Source of the DNA: Pontibacter populi
Lineage (GTDB): Bacteria > Bacteroidota > Bacteroidia > Cytophagales > Hymenobacteraceae
NCBI RefSeq assembly: GCF_019336435.1
Contig: NZ_JAHWXQ010000002.1
Span: 186,001 to 250,000 of the forward strand
Direction of reading: 5' to 3'
DNA length: 64,000 nt
Positions 1-9,818 of this stretch are shown one piece after another. The number at the start of each line of letters is the position of its first letter. The stretch's first letter is position 1. A program made the position numbers and the translations under genes. Below the pieces are notes generated by a model. That model searched no databases. It was not told the origin of the DNA and was given only the letters and a program-made list of their open reading frames with translations.

Positions 1-2
1 TG

Positions 3-3000
3 CTGAATGAGCGTGGCTGTGGCCATATACGTTTGTTCGGTGGTGGCGGAGGCGTTATCCTTCCTTCTGAGATCGAAGAACTACATGAATACGGTATTGC
101 CCGTATTTATTCTCCGGATGATGGTCGTGCCATGGGTTTGCAGGGTATGATCAACGATATGCTGCAGAAATGCGACTTCCCGACAGGCCAGAACCTGAAC
201 GGTGAAGCAAAGCATCTGAAAGATAAAGATCCTAAATCGATTGCCCGCCTGATATCAGCTGCTGAGAACTTCCCGGAAGAAGCAAGAGCTATACTGGACA
301 AAGTAAAAGAACAAGCCAAAGAAGTTAAAACGCCTGTGCTGGGTATTACAGGTACTGGTGGTGCTGGTAAATCGTCTCTAGTAGATGAACTGGTTCGCCG
401 CTTCCTGCTGGACTTCCCTAACAAGAAAATAGCTATCATCTCCGTAGACCCATCGAAACGCAAAACTGGTGGCGCTTTATTAGGTGACAGGATCCGTATG
501 AACTCCATCTCCAACGACAGAGTTTACATGCGCTCGCTGGCAACCCGCCAAAGCAACCTCGCACTGAGCAAATATGTGCAGGATGCTGTAGACATCGTAA
601 AAGCCGCTGACTTTGATTTGATCATCCTGGAGACTTCTGGTATTGGTCAGTCTGACACCGAGATCATCGAGCACTCTGACATGAGTTTGTATGTGATGAC
701 GCCGGAGTATGGTGCCGCTACGCAGCTCGAGAAGATCGACATGCTGGATTTTGCTGATGTAATTGCTCTGAACAAATTCGATAAACGTGGCGCACTGGAT
801 GCAATACGTGATGTGAAGAAGCAGTACAAGCGCAACCACCAACTATGGGATGTGAATGACGATGCTATTCCGGTTTTCGGAACTATAGCTTCGCAGTTCA
901 ACGATCCGGGCATGAACCGCCTATACCGCGCGGTGATGGCTAAGATCCAGGAGAAGACCGGTGTGGAGTTCAACTCTAACCTTCATACCTCGCAGGAAAT
1001 GTCGGAGAAAGTTTACATCATCCCTCCTGCCCGCACTCGTTACCTTTCTGAAATTTCGGAGACTATCCGCAACTATGATAAGTGGAGCAAAGACCAGGCA
1101 GAAGTAGCGCAGAAACTATACGGCATCAAAAAGTCTATCGAAGCAGTTCAAACTATAGAAATTGCTGATAAAGACAGGTTGGTAAAACAACTGGAAGATG
1201 CTTATGCGGAAGTATCGCTTAGCCTTGACGGACAGAACAAGAAAATCCTGGAAAACTGGAAAGACAAAGTTCAGGCCTACAAGAATGAGTTCTATGTTTT
1301 CAAGGTTCGCGATAAAGAGCTTAAGATAAAAACACATACTGAGTCACTTTCTCATTTACAGATACCTAAAGTTGCTACTCCTCGCTACGAAGCATGGGGT
1401 GATTTACTGAAGTGGAACCTTCAGGAGAATGTACCAGGTGAATTCCCTTATACAGCGGGTGTGTTCCCGTTCAAGCGTGAAGGCGAAGACCCTACCCGTA
1501 TGTTTGCCGGGGAAGGTGGTCCGGAGCGAACGAACCGTCGCTTCCACTACGTAAGTTTAGGCATGCCAGCGAAGCGCCTTTCTACGGCCTTTGACTCGGT
1601 AACACTTTACGGTGAAGACCCTGATTTCAGACCGGATATCTATGGGAAGATCGGTAACTCCGGCGTTAGCATTTGCTGCCTCGATGATGCCAAGAAACTA
1701 TACTCCGGCTTTAACCTGGCCGATCCGATGACCTCGGTTTCGATGACTATCAATGGTCCGGCTGCTATCCTGACCGGCTTCTTCATGAATGCCGCCATTG
1801 ACCAGCAGTGCGAACTATACATCAAAGAAAACGGACTGGAAGATGAGATCAACCAAAAGATCGAAACTATCTACAAAGAGAAAGGTGTAGAGCGTCCTCG
1901 CTACCAGGGCGAATTGCCAAAAGGTAACGATGGCTTAGGCTTGATGCTGTTAGGCGTAACAGGCGACCAGGTATTGCCTGCTGAAGTGTATGAGCCGATC
2001 AAGACGCGCACCTTAGCAGCTGTTCGTGGTACCGTACAGGCCGATATCCTGAAAGAAGACCAGGCACAGAACACCTGTATCTTCTCCACAGAGTTCTCGC
2101 TTCGTTTAATGGGTGATGTGCAGCAGTACTTCATCGACAAGAACGTACGGAACTTCTACTCGGTGTCTATCTCCGGTTACCACATTGCGGAAGCAGGCGC
2201 CAACCCTATTTCGCAGCTGGCCTTTACGCTGGCAAACGGCTTTACCTTTGTAGAATATTATGTGAGTCGCGGCATGGACATCAACAAGTTTGCGCCGAAC
2301 CTTAGCTTCTTCTTCTCCAACGGTATCGATCCGGAGTATGCGGTAATTGGTCGTGTGGCCCGCCGTATCTGGGCAAAATCGATGAAGCATAAGTATAACG
2401 CGGATGCCCGTTCGCAGATGTTGAAATACCACATCCAGACGTCTGGCCGTTCGCTGCACGCTCAGGAGATTGACTTCAACGATATCCGTACGACGCTGCA
2501 GGCACTATACGCGATCTACGACAACTGTAACTCACTACACACCAACGCATACGATGAGGCGATTACGACGCCAACAGAAGCATCTGTTCGTCGTGCCATG
2601 GCGATTCAGTTGATCATCAACCGTGAACTTGGTCTGGCTAAAAATGAAAATCCGCTGCAAGGCTCGTTTATCATCGAAGAACTAACTGATCTGGTAGAAG
2701 AAGCAGTATTGCTAGAGTTTGACCGTATAACAGAGCGTGGCGGTGTGTTGGGTGCAATGGAAACCATGTACCAGCGCGGTAAAATTCAGGAAGAGAGTTT
2801 ATACTATGAGACCCTAAAGCATACCGGCGAGTATCCGATCATTGGCGTAAATACGTTCCTATCCTCTACGGGCTCTCCTACGGTGTTGCCAACAGAAGTT
2901 ATCCGTGCTACGGAAGAAGAGAAACAGTACCAGATCGCCATGTTGCAGTCGCTGCAAAAGGGCAACGAGGATACGTCTTCTGCAATGCTGAAACGCATAC

Positions 3001-3125
3001 AAGAGGTAGCCATTAACAACGGCAACATCTTCGAAGAGATGATGGAAACGGTAAAGTTCTGCTCTCTCGGCCAGATCACGAATGCCCTGTTTGAAGTAGG
3101 TGGTCAGTACCGAAGAAATATGTAA
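3..3125 (+). CDS. icmF: Fused isobutyryl-CoA mutase IcmF (5' end outside window)
   Basis: Adenosylcobalamin-dependent acyl-CoA mutase fused to its own G-protein chaperone; the family interconverts isobutyryl-CoA and n-butyryl-CoA in the cytoplasm. The frame is open to the window edge, so the N-terminal part of the B12-binding domain is missing; what remains starts in its last third (LFGGGGG). Next come a MeaB-like P-loop GTPase domain ([12 protein letters not shown] near residue 103 of the visible part, [17 protein letters not shown]) and a mutase TIM-barrel domain beginning near [19 protein letters not shown]. The Phe in GVFPF fits IcmF rather than methylmalonyl-CoA mutase. This domain order is specific to IcmF. 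A strong hairpin terminator follows. A related fused mutase with another acyl-CoA preference cannot be excluded. Confidence 0.93.
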   Translation: MNERGCGHIRLFGGGGGVILPSEIEELHEYGIARIYSPDDGRAMGLQGMINDMLQKCDFPTGQNLNGEAKHLKDKDPKSIARLISAAENFPEEARAILDKVKEQAKEVKTPVLGITGTGGAGKSSLVDELVRRFLLDFPNKKIAIISVDPSKRKTGGALLGDRIRMNSISNDRVYMRSLATRQSNLALSKYVQDAVDIVKAADFDLIILETSGIGQSDTEIIEHSDMSLYVMTPEYGAATQLEKIDMLDFADVIALNKFDKRGALDAIRDVKKQYKRNHQLWDVNDDAIPVFGTIASQFNDPGMNRLYRAVMAKIQEKTGVEFNSNLHTSQEMSEKVYIIPPARTRYLSEISETIRNYDKWSKDQAEVAQKLYGIKKSIEAVQTIEIADKDRLVKQLEDAYAEVSLSLDGQNKKILENWKDKVQAYKNEFYVFKVRDKELKIKTHTESLSHLQIPKVATPRYEAWGDLLKWNLQENVPGEFPYTAGVFPFKREGEDPTRMFAGEGGPERTNRRFHYVSLGMPAKRLSTAFDSVTLYGEDPDFRPDIYGKIGNSGVSICCLDDAKKLYSGFNLADPMTSVSMTINGPAAILTGFFMNAAIDQQCELYIKENGLEDEINQKIETIYKEKGVERPRYQGELPKGNDGLGLMLLGVTGDQVLPAEVYEPIKTRTLAAVRGTVQADILKEDQAQNTCIFSTEFSLRLMGDVQQYFIDKNVRNFYSVSISGYHIAEAGANPISQLAFTLANGFTFVEYYVSRGMDINKFAPNLSFFFSNGIDPEYAVIGRVARRIWAKSMKHKYNADARSQMLKYHIQTSGRSLHAQEIDFNDIRTTLQALYAIYDNCNSLHTNAYDEAITTPTEASVRRAMAIQLIINRELGLAKNENPLQGSFIIEELTDLVEEAVLLEFDRITERGGVLGAMETMYQRGKIQEESLYYETLKHTGEYPIIGVNTFLSSTGSPTVLPTEVIRATEEEKQYQIAMLQSLQKGNEDTSSAMLKRIQEVAINNGNIFEEMMETVKFCSLGQITNALFEVGGQYRRNM

Positions 3126-3155
3126 GCTAATAGTTTAAACTATAAGGCAAAAGGT

Positions 3156-3190
3156 AAAGGAGTCGGTGAAAGCTGGCTCCTTTTTTGTTT
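3156..3190 (+). terminator. Rho-independent terminator of icmF
   Basis: AAAGGAG and CTCCTTT arms around a GC-containing loop are followed by a T-rich tail, about 30 bp after the icmF stop codon. Confidence 0.8.
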
Positions 3191-3306
3191 TAAATACGAC
3201 GCAATAAATACATAACATTAACATAAGAATATAATAATACAAAGAAGTAACCCTGCTGCGTTTAACGCGTTATAGCAACTATATAACCCTTTACCATCCC
3301 AATCAC

Positions 3307-3438
3307 ATGACACGAATTTCAACTATATCTTCGTTGTTGCTTATTGGCACAACATTCGGCTTTCTGATGAAAAGCTGGCTGACTCCACATGATCTGCATA
3401 TTGACCTTTCTGAAGAGAATGTACATATGTACTTATAA
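3307..3438 (+). CDS. Possible 43-aa small membrane peptide
   Basis: An ATG ORF of 43 codons lies in the 430-bp gap between icmF and the FKBP gene. It encodes a short polar start, a hydrophobic stretch (SSLLLIGTTFGFLM, about residues 8-21) and an acidic tail (LSEEN). That is the shape of a single-span or secreted peptide. There is no clear ribosome-binding site, but this is normal in Bacteroidota. I do not recognise the family. Otherwise the gap holds only the icmF terminator and AT-rich sequence. Confidence 0.35.
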   Translation: MTRISTISSLLLIGTTFGFLMKSWLTPHDLHIDLSEENVHMYL

Positions 3439-3558
3439 TTTGAATACGTTTTAAAAAGTGAGAGCGGACCTTATAGTTCGCTTTTGCCATTTATAAGAGA
3501 TTAGGTTAAAACCGCTATAACCGGTACTTTTACACTTTCTTTCATATAGCAACAAAAC

Positions 3559-4158
3559 ATGACATTACAAGAAAAAATCAGCTACATCATTGGCCGCGAC
3601 ATGGCAGGCAACCTTAAAAAACAAGGAATAGACGTTAACCCGGATGCATTTATCAAGGGCATGAAAGAAGCCATTGAAGGTAAGCCATCTGCTTTGTCGC
3701 AGGCTGAAGTGCAGGAAGCCATGATGCAGCTACAGCAGGAAATGGGTGCAAAACAAGGCGCGGCAGGTGAAGAAAACCAGAAAGCCGGCGAAGCATTCTT
3801 AGCTGAAAATAAAAACAAGGAAGGTGTTAAAACGCTGCCTAGCGGCCTGCAATACGAAGTTCTGAATGAAGGCACTGGTAAATCTCCTTCTGCTTCCGAC
3901 AAGGTAACAACACACTACCATGGCACACTAATAGATGGAACTGTATTTGATTCATCTTACGAGCGCGGCCAGCCTGCTACTTTCCCGGTTAACGGTGTAA
4001 TTGCCGGCTGGACAGAAGCCCTACAGTTAATGAAAGAAGGTGCTAAATGGAGATTATACATTCCATCTGCACTAGCATATGGCTCACAAGGCGCCGGCGA
4101 TGTAATCGGACCAAACGCTGCACTTATTTTTGATGTAGAGCTTATATCGGTTAACTAA
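3559..4158 (+). CDS. fklB: FKBP-type peptidyl-prolyl isomerase (FklB-like)
   Basis: Peptidyl-prolyl cis-trans isomerase of 199 aa that assists protein folding. Residues 1-85 resemble the helical FKBP N-terminal dimerisation domain (EKISYIIGRDMAGNLKKQG). Residues 95-199 form the FKBP_C fold, with hallmark segments THYHGTLIDGTVFDSS, FPVNGVIAGWTEALQ and IPSALAYG. There is no signal peptide or lipobox, so unlike FkpA or Mip it is probably cytoplasmic like FklB. It stands alone, with a strong terminator just downstream. Confidence 0.9.
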   Translation: MTLQEKISYIIGRDMAGNLKKQGIDVNPDAFIKGMKEAIEGKPSALSQAEVQEAMMQLQQEMGAKQGAAGEENQKAGEAFLAENKNKEGVKTLPSGLQYEVLNEGTGKSPSASDKVTTHYHGTLIDGTVFDSSYERGQPATFPVNGVIAGWTEALQLMKEGAKWRLYIPSALAYGSQGAGDVIGPNAALIFDVELISVN

Positions 4159-4176
4159 GCGTATACAAACTATAAA

Positions 4177-4215
4177 CACAAAGGCCAGTCTATAAGTAGC
4201 CTGGCCTTTGTGTTT
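4177..4215 (+). terminator. Bidirectional hairpin terminator
   Basis: CACAAAGGCCAG and CTGGCCTTTGTG form a perfect 12-bp stem followed by TTT. It lies between the convergent FKBP gene and the minus-strand gene ending at 4231, so it may serve both. Confidence 0.85.
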
Positions 4216-4230
4216 AGTAAACTATAGTTC

Positions 4231-4716
4231 TCAGCTTATATCAGCTACCTGAACTTCAGCGAGCCAGCGCAGGCATTCTTCGTAATACAGGAAATGATTC
4301 ATGATAAGGAGATTGTCGTTATCGATAAAATCATCCCCATCAATATTATGGATGAGACTTTCGTAAAGCGGAACCGGTAGAATTACCGCAATAAACACAT
4401 CCTGTTTCAGCATCCGCAATATCTGCGGGAAAATATTCTTGAATACCCAGTGCTGATCTTCTTTATTAAGTAGCTCCCTGTTTTTAAGGTCCAGTATCCA
4501 TTTAGATGGCTTGTGCACTCTCACCATACGAAGGATGTGCGAGTACCCTTCCCTGAACTCTTTTGAACCTACCTCCCCGAACCACTTGACATGTAATATT
4601 TCGGTAGAAGTACTGTAAATCACCTGCAGGTTTTCTGTTAGATATTCATCGCTGGGGTCAGAGAAACCCGAAGCAATCTCTTTACTGTAAGCCTGAATCA
4701 TAGTTTGGTTTAACAT
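4231..4716 (-). CDS. Small STAS-like protein, paralogue 1
   Basis: A 161-aa soluble protein with no signal peptide or membrane span. Alternating beta and alpha stretches (ILHVKWFG, WILDL, IAVIL) and a C-terminal YEECLRWL helix resemble the SpoIIAA/STAS-like fold found as lone proteins in Cytophagales. Two further copies of the family lie at 6445-6897 and 9162-9581 on the same strand. Shared landmarks are a W/C-x-x-DL strand, an E-x-x-x-W helix, an F/Y-x-x-L motif, an (I/V)-A-(L/V) strand and a terminal W-L pair. The function is unknown; a sensory or anti-sigma-type role is only an analogy. Confidence 0.75.
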   Translation of the reverse strand: MLNQTMIQAYSKEIASGFSDPSDEYLTENLQVIYSTSTEILHVKWFGEVGSKEFREGYSHILRMVRVHKPSKWILDLKNRELLNKEDQHWVFKNIFPQILRMLKQDVFIAVILPVPLYESLIHNIDGDDFIDNDNLLIMNHFLYYEECLRWLAEVQVADIS

Positions 4717-5004
4717 ACTTTGGCTAAGTGTTTTAACTGACTGGTTAGGTATTTTTTTAGCGGGTATTACAATCGTAGTAAGGCAATAATAGGGTATTTA
4801 TAGTTACAAAACAAGATAATATTAACTTATACTTATAAATATCATAGTTAATACACAATTTAATCCCATCCTGTAAGCACAACTTCTCCTTCATGATCTT
4901 ATCAAAATCCGGTAGGTAACTATAGCTCAGAAGTAAAACCGAACAAAACATTTGCTGCATCGTTCTAAAACCAGTTAAATGCGAATCTTAAAATTATTAT
5001 AAGC

Positions 5005-6429
5005 ATGGCAGAAAATCAGAATGAAGGATCCAAGTTCCTGAACAGTGTACACAGATATTTTGATAATGCAGCCCAGTATTCCAGCCTCTCTCCGGGAATA
5101 CTTGCCCAGATAAAGGTCTGCAATAGTGTATATAAAGTTTCCTTCCCGATAGAGGTAGACGGAAAGATTGAAGTCGTGGAGGGAATACGCGTGCAGCACA
5201 GCCACCACAAGCTGCCATCTAAAGGAGGCATAAGATTTAGTATGCAGGTAGATGAAGATGAGGTAAAAGCATTGGCTACCCTCATGACCTTTAAATGCGC
5301 TGTAGTGGATGTACCGTTTGGAGGCGCAAAAGGTGGTGTAAAAATAAATCCGCGTACCAGCTCTGTAAAAACGCTTGAAAAAGTTACCCGCCGTTACGCT
5401 GCCGAGCTTATCAAGAAAAACCTTATTGGCCCCGGAATGGATGTTCCGGCACCAGACTATGGCACAGGTAGCCGCGAAATGGCTTGGATAGCCGACACCT
5501 ATCAGGCTTTAAAATATGGCGAGACCAATGCCTTAGGTTGCGTTACCGGTAAACCCGTTGGGCAGGGCGGCATACGTGGCCGCGCAGAAGCTACAGGGCT
5601 TGGTGTTTACTTCGGGATTAGAGAAGCGCTGGCCGATGCTGAATTGTTACAGGGCAAAGGCCTGGAAGGCGGCACCATGGAAGGTAAGCGAATTATTGTG
5701 CAGGGACTGGGCAATGTGGGATATCATGCAGCCTGGTTCTGCCAGAAAGATGGCGCCCTTATTACGGGCATAGCAGAGCGCGAAGGTGGCATCTATAACC
5801 CGGATGGCATTGATGTGGAAGAGGCTTTCAAACACCGCAACCAAACCGGTTCTATCCTCAACTTTAAGAACTGTAAGAACTTCGAGAATACGTTCGACCT
5901 GCTGGAAATGGAATGCGATATCCTGCTGCCGGCAGCGCTCGAAAACCAGATACACATTGGCAATGCTGCTAACATAAAGGCGAAAATTGTTGCAGAGGGA
6001 GCAAACGGGCCGGTCACGCAGGAGGCGGAAGAGATACTTCTAAAGAACAACATCGTGATACTGCCGGATCTGTACCTGAACGCAGGTGGCGTAACCGTAT
6101 CGTATTTTGAGTGGCTTAAGAACCTATCGAATGTGCGTTTCGGACGAATGGGTAAGCGTGCAGAAGAAGCCAGCTATAAGCGCCTGGTAAATGCCATTGA
6201 GTCTACGTCGGGTAAAAACATGACTGCCCAGGAAAAAGCAATATTAACCAAAGGCTCTGATGAAGTAAATCTGGTACGCTCAGGTTTAGAGGATACCATG
6301 ATAAATGCCTATCATGAGATCAGGGATACGATGCGGCAGAAGAATATCCCGGACATGAGAACAGCAGCCTTCCTGACGGCTATCGAAAAGATTGGGGTGA
6401 GTTATGAGGCGCTGGGTATTTTCCCGTAA
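5005..6429 (+). CDS. gdhA: Glutamate dehydrogenase (Glu/Leu/Phe/Val family)
   Basis: A 474-aa NAD(P)-dependent enzyme that reversibly deaminates glutamate to 2-oxoglutarate and ammonium, linking amino-acid and central carbon metabolism. It has the N-terminal dimerisation/substrate domain with substrate-binding segment KGGIRF (residues 73-78) and catalytic Lys109 in PFGGAKGG. An NAD-binding Rossmann domain follows (GKRIIVQGLGNVGYHAA, near residues 225-240). The late NxGGVTVSYFEW segment is typical of the family. The length is slightly above the usual 410-450 aa. The ATG at 5005 sits after an AT-rich leader. It is flanked by two STAS-like paralogues on the opposite strand. Cofactor preference cannot be read with certainty. 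Confidence 0.9.
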   Translation: MAENQNEGSKFLNSVHRYFDNAAQYSSLSPGILAQIKVCNSVYKVSFPIEVDGKIEVVEGIRVQHSHHKLPSKGGIRFSMQVDEDEVKALATLMTFKCAVVDVPFGGAKGGVKINPRTSSVKTLEKVTRRYAAELIKKNLIGPGMDVPAPDYGTGSREMAWIADTYQALKYGETNALGCVTGKPVGQGGIRGRAEATGLGVYFGIREALADAELLQGKGLEGGTMEGKRIIVQGLGNVGYHAAWFCQKDGALITGIAEREGGIYNPDGIDVEEAFKHRNQTGSILNFKNCKNFENTFDLLEMECDILLPAALENQIHIGNAANIKAKIVAEGANGPVTQEAEEILLKNNIVILPDLYLNAGGVTVSYFEWLKNLSNVRFGRMGKRAEEASYKRLVNAIESTSGKNMTAQEKAILTKGSDEVNLVRSGLEDTMINAYHEIRDTMRQKNIPDMRTAAFLTAIEKIGVSYEALGIFP

Positions 6430-6444
6430 ACCGTAAGGCTAACG

Positions 6445-6897
6445 TTATAGTTTGGAAGAGGTCGGGAGCAATATGGTATCCTGACCTTTTTTTACGGTCT
6501 CCAGCCAGTGAATAGCCTCTTCCCTGTCAGTAAAATAATTGAAAACTATAAAATCGTGTGAGGTGGCAGATTTAGTGGCTGTATAGTTGGTTATGATCGC
6601 TTTAAAGTGCTCTTCGTTAAATACTACGGCCACACAAACATCAGCATTTAAAGTAGACTGCAGTTTACTATAGTACACGTTATTAAGCCATGCTTCCTGC
6701 TCGCGCTCCAGCGGGCCGATCAAAGTAAGATCTGTGCAGTAAAACATAACAGGTCTTCCTTCCTGTACAAAGTCAAGCCCTCGCAGGTACGTGTCTATAA
6801 AAGCGCTATCCGTAGGTTTTGCTTTCCAGATCACCTGCAATATTTCCAATTCACTGTTAAAAATGATGTCAGAATATTCTGTAGAATGTACTACCAT
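6445..6897 (-). CDS. Small STAS-like protein, paralogue 2
   Basis: About 150 aa when started at the ATG at 6897 (MVVHSTEYS). The frame stays open upstream to 6960, but a promoter-like pair (TTTG, 19 bp, TATATTTC) lies inside that extension, so the inner start is preferred. It aligns with paralogues 1 and 3: EILQVIW strand, CTDL strand, EREQEAWL helix, VCVAVVF strand, EEAIHWLETV end. It is soluble and of unknown function. It is convergent with the glutamate dehydrogenase gene, leaving only 15 bp between their stops. Confidence 0.72.
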   Translation of the reverse strand: MVVHSTEYSDIIFNSELEILQVIWKAKPTDSAFIDTYLRGLDFVQEGRPVMFYCTDLTLIGPLEREQEAWLNNVYYSKLQSTLNADVCVAVVFNEEHFKAIITNYTATKSATSHDFIVFNYFTDREEAIHWLETVKKGQDTILLPTSSKL

Positions 6898-6930
6898 GCC
6901 ATCACAACTAATATATTCGGTATTTTGCAC

Positions 6931-6961
6931 GAAATATATACTTTTAAAACAACACTTCAAA
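6931..6961 (-). promoter_or_regulatory. Bacteroidota-type promoter of STAS-like paralogue 2
   Basis: Read on the minus strand: TTTG at 6961-6958, 19 bp, TATATTTC at 6938-6931. This fits the Bacteroidota consensus TTTG-N19-20-TAnnTTTG and lies 34 bp upstream of the chosen start. The consensus is known; use of this copy is inferred. Confidence 0.55.
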
Positions 6962-7206
6962 ATATTGAATTGTATTGATTAAAGAATACCAAAAGCAATA
7001 TATCCAGTACCAAATGCTACTCTCAAAATATAAAGATTCTTAAAAGCAGGCAGGTAATTTCAACTATAGATTTAATGTAGGAACATCTGCTAATAGTATA
7101 ACTAAAAGCCATACAGGGCGCAACAAGCTATTTAGATAAAGCTGCAGTATATAGTGCCGACGAACCAGGGATAGCTGCTTTATGAATATCGGGGCAGCTT
7201 TTAAAC

Positions 7207-7250
7207 AAAAAAGAGAAGCATGGCTGTACATCGCCATGCTTCTCTTTTTT
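7207..7250 (-). terminator. Terminator of the M61 peptidase gene
   Basis: AAAAAAGAGAAGCATGGC pairs with its exact complement ending in TTTTTT, with a short loop. It is symmetrical and could work on both strands; it follows the stop of the minus-strand M61 gene. Confidence 0.85.
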
Positions 7251-7273
7251 AATTTTATAGTACAATAAGAGGT

Positions 7274-9085
7274 TTAAGAATTACCCATCCCAAGCCATTT
7301 ATTGTATATTTTTATCTGCTCCGGAGTGGCATTTGCTACTTTCTCAAATTTAAATCTGGCGCGGTCGTCTTTCAGAACTTTCACCTGCACTACCTGCATA
7401 ATACCATCACGGGCAATAAGCACTTCCAGTTCTTCACCAGGTTTCAGTCCCGTCACATAACGATCCAGGTCGCTGCCTACCCGGAAGCCATTTACTGCTA
7501 CAATCTCATCTTTCACATTAAGCCCGGCCTCATACGCGCTACTGCCATTTACTACCGATGCTATAGTTACGCGACCATCGTTGTAAGTGGTATTGGCACC
7601 CCAGCTTCCTGTGTTAGCGTTCTCATTCACGTTAACTACTTTCAGGCCGGCAGCATTAAAATATGCGGAGTAATCCGGAGACTTGGTTCCGTTCACATAA
7701 TCTCTGAAGAAGGCATCCATGTTTTTGCCTGCTACACGCTCAATCTCGGCTTTAAATTCAGCTTCCGTAAAACCACGGTCGAGTTGCTTGTAATAGCGGC
7801 TGTACATGTTGCGCATAACATCATCCAGGTCTTTGGCACCGTTCGTGCTTTTCAGGATTTCCATGTTAAGCAGCTGCCCCAGTACTCCTCCCTTAGTATA
7901 ATAAGAGACTTCAGCGTTATTTGAATTCTCGTTCTGGCGGTAATATTTTATCCAGGCATCGAAACTTGATTCGCTAACTGCCTGCACTTTATTACCGGGT
8001 GTGTTCTCTACATTGCTAATGCTTCCGGCAACCACATCCAGGTAACGCTGCTCTGGCATTAACCCAGCTCTGCGCACGATCAGATCATCGTAGTAACTGG
8101 TAATTCCTTCCGACACCCAAAGTAGTTTTGTATAGTTCTCCTCGTTATAGTTGAACGGGCCAAGCGGCGCAGGACGCAAGCGCTTTACATTCCATAGGTG
8201 AAAATATTCGTGTGCTACAAGGCTAAGAAAACCGGTATAACCACTCTCTGAACTATAGCTAAAGCGGCTGGTTTGTAAGGTAGTGGAGTTCAGGTGCTCC
8301 AGGCCGCCGCCGCCACGCTGCATGTTATGCACTATGAATACATAACGGTCAACAGGCAGTTCTCCGAAAATAGAGATAGCCTCTTCCGTAACACGCTTCA
8401 TGTCGGCCATTAAACGCTCCGGCTCATAGTTGCCTTCACCATACATCGCTACTTCGTGAGTTACTCCGCCAGCTTCGTATGTATAAACTTCATGGTTACC
8501 GATCTCCAACGGTGAGTCAGCCAGCACATCGTAATTCGGGAAAGAGTAGGTAAACTTAGATGTAGATTTTAAGCCTGTTGATACTTTGCTGAAACTGCTG
8601 TGCGGTTTTACCACCAGCGTTCCGTCTTCTTTTTCATACCCTTCAGGGTACATAAAGATACTGGTACCATTTACGTAACCATGCGAGGCATCCAAAAAGC
8701 TGGTGCGTACAGTAAGTTCAAACGCATAAACCTTATAGTTCACTTTTACTTCCGAAGCACGGTTGCTGTATACGCGCCAGGTATTTTTGTCTATCTTTTC
8801 TGCACGGAGTGCTTTTCCGTTTCCATCGGTAGCAGTAAAGCCCTCAACGTTCTTAGGAAATTCGCGCACCAGGTACGAACCTGGAGCCCAGACAGGCATG
8901 GTAAAATCGATGTGTTTTTTCTTTGCTCCTTTTAGCTCAGCCGTAACCTCGAAATAATGGGTATGCGGTTCTGGCATTTCAAGGGTGTACCGAATCTCGG
9001 CAGCAAATGCCGGCGAAATAAAGCTTGCCAGCGACAACAGGAATACTAAGAGATAAAGTTTAGGTTGGTTAATAGTGTGAAACAT
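7274..9085 (-). CDS. M61 family glycyl aminopeptidase with PDZ domain
   Basis: A 603-aa exported metallopeptidase. Residues 1-29 are a signal peptide ending in FAA. An N-terminal beta domain follows (M61_N, to about residue 200). The gluzincin catalytic domain carries HEYFH (His292, Glu293, His296) and the third ligand Glu326 in VSEGITSYY. The GGGGLEH segment (about 257-264) matches the glycine-rich family site. Residues about 490-580 form a PDZ domain (GLNVKDEIVAVNGFRVG). The family removes N-terminal Gly or Ala, probably in the periplasm for nutrient or envelope protein turnover. It is monocistronic, with its own terminator. The start was chosen because the signal peptide begins a few residues later. 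Confidence 0.93.
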   Translation of the reverse strand: MFHTINQPKLYLLVFLLSLASFISPAFAAEIRYTLEMPEPHTHYFEVTAELKGAKKKHIDFTMPVWAPGSYLVREFPKNVEGFTATDGNGKALRAEKIDKNTWRVYSNRASEVKVNYKVYAFELTVRTSFLDASHGYVNGTSIFMYPEGYEKEDGTLVVKPHSSFSKVSTGLKSTSKFTYSFPNYDVLADSPLEIGNHEVYTYEAGGVTHEVAMYGEGNYEPERLMADMKRVTEEAISIFGELPVDRYVFIVHNMQRGGGGLEHLNSTTLQTSRFSYSSESGYTGFLSLVAHEYFHLWNVKRLRPAPLGPFNYNEENYTKLLWVSEGITSYYDDLIVRRAGLMPEQRYLDVVAGSISNVENTPGNKVQAVSESSFDAWIKYYRQNENSNNAEVSYYTKGGVLGQLLNMEILKSTNGAKDLDDVMRNMYSRYYKQLDRGFTEAEFKAEIERVAGKNMDAFFRDYVNGTKSPDYSAYFNAAGLKVVNVNENANTGSWGANTTYNDGRVTIASVVNGSSAYEAGLNVKDEIVAVNGFRVGSDLDRYVTGLKPGEELEVLIARDGIMQVVQVKVLKDDRARFKFEKVANATPEQIKIYNKWLGMGNS

Positions 9086-9161
9086 GTTTCAGGTTTAGAT
9101 TTGTTCAACCAGCATTTTACAATAATTATGCTTGTTTTCAAAATCTGAAGCCTTTCACCTG

Positions 9162-9581
9162 CTACCCTACAGTGTTTCGCTGACGGTCGCGTAGCCATAG
9201 TTCGGCATCGCTGACTTTACTGAACGTATCAATAATAATAAACGAATTATAGCTTTTAAGCCCGTAGGCGCCCACTTCCTGCAGCATCCGGTAATAGCAG
9301 CCTTCTGAAACCACAAGGGCGATATAATTCTCCTGCCCCAGCATCATGAGTTGCGGAAAAAACTGAACCTGGCACCAGGTCTCTTCTTCCTCGCTAAGGG
9401 CATCTATAGATCTTAGATCAAAAAGCCAGCAATTGGCAGGATGATTCTTAATGTGTTCCAGCGCTATCATCAAACCAGACTTGAAGTCTTCGAAATCCGG
9501 CATAGCTTTACAGTCTATATACACCCACCCCTTGCCTTCTGGCAATTCCACCGAAAAAATATCTGACTTATAAAGCACCAT
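9162..9581 (-). CDS. Small STAS-like protein, paralogue 3
   Basis: A 139-aa protein from the ATG at 9581 (MVLYKSDIFS). The open frame reaches 9683, but the extension is Tyr/Phe/Ile-rich and AT-rich and contains a promoter-like TATTTTTG, so it is probably untranslated. Landmarks shared with paralogues 1 and 2: WVYID strand, CWLFDLRS strand, SEEEETW helix, FFPQL, YIALVV strand and AELWLRD end. It is soluble, with no catalytic signature. Three copies within 5.5 kb, all minus strand but separated by unrelated genes, suggest old duplication plus insertion. Confidence 0.7.
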   Translation of the reverse strand: MVLYKSDIFSVELPEGKGWVYIDCKAMPDFEDFKSGLMIALEHIKNHPANCWLFDLRSIDALSEEEETWCQVQFFPQLMMLGQENYIALVVSEGCYYRMLQEVGAYGLKSYNSFIIIDTFSKVSDAELWLRDRQRNTVG

Positions 9582-9607
9582 TGCAGGAACTGTTAAATTA
9601 ATTATAG

Positions 9608-9641
9608 CAAAAATATAATAATAAAATTTATAAAACCCAAA
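9608..9641 (-). promoter_or_regulatory. Putative promoter of STAS-like paralogue 3
   Basis: On the minus strand TTTG (9641-9638) and TATTTTTG (9615-9608), an exact match to TAnnTTTG, are separated by 22 bp, slightly longer than the usual 19-20. It lies 27 bp before the chosen ATG. Confidence 0.4.
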
Positions 9642-9818
9642 TAAACCTAATTTTTGTTCTAAATAAATTCTTAAAGTGGCCAAACCTGAACTTTTAGCGG
9701 TTAAACAGGCTTATCAGAGAGTAAAGGCTCCGAATATTAAAGTAAACCTGTTGACTAGCGTGATAAGTACTCTTTGGCATGGTATTGGGAAGCTTTACAG
9801 AAACCTAACCCACTGACT

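Noticed and set aside
107..3079. Minus-strand ORFs inside icmF
   Set aside because: Shadow frames within a clearly conserved plus-strand gene; none has a domain or its own start context.
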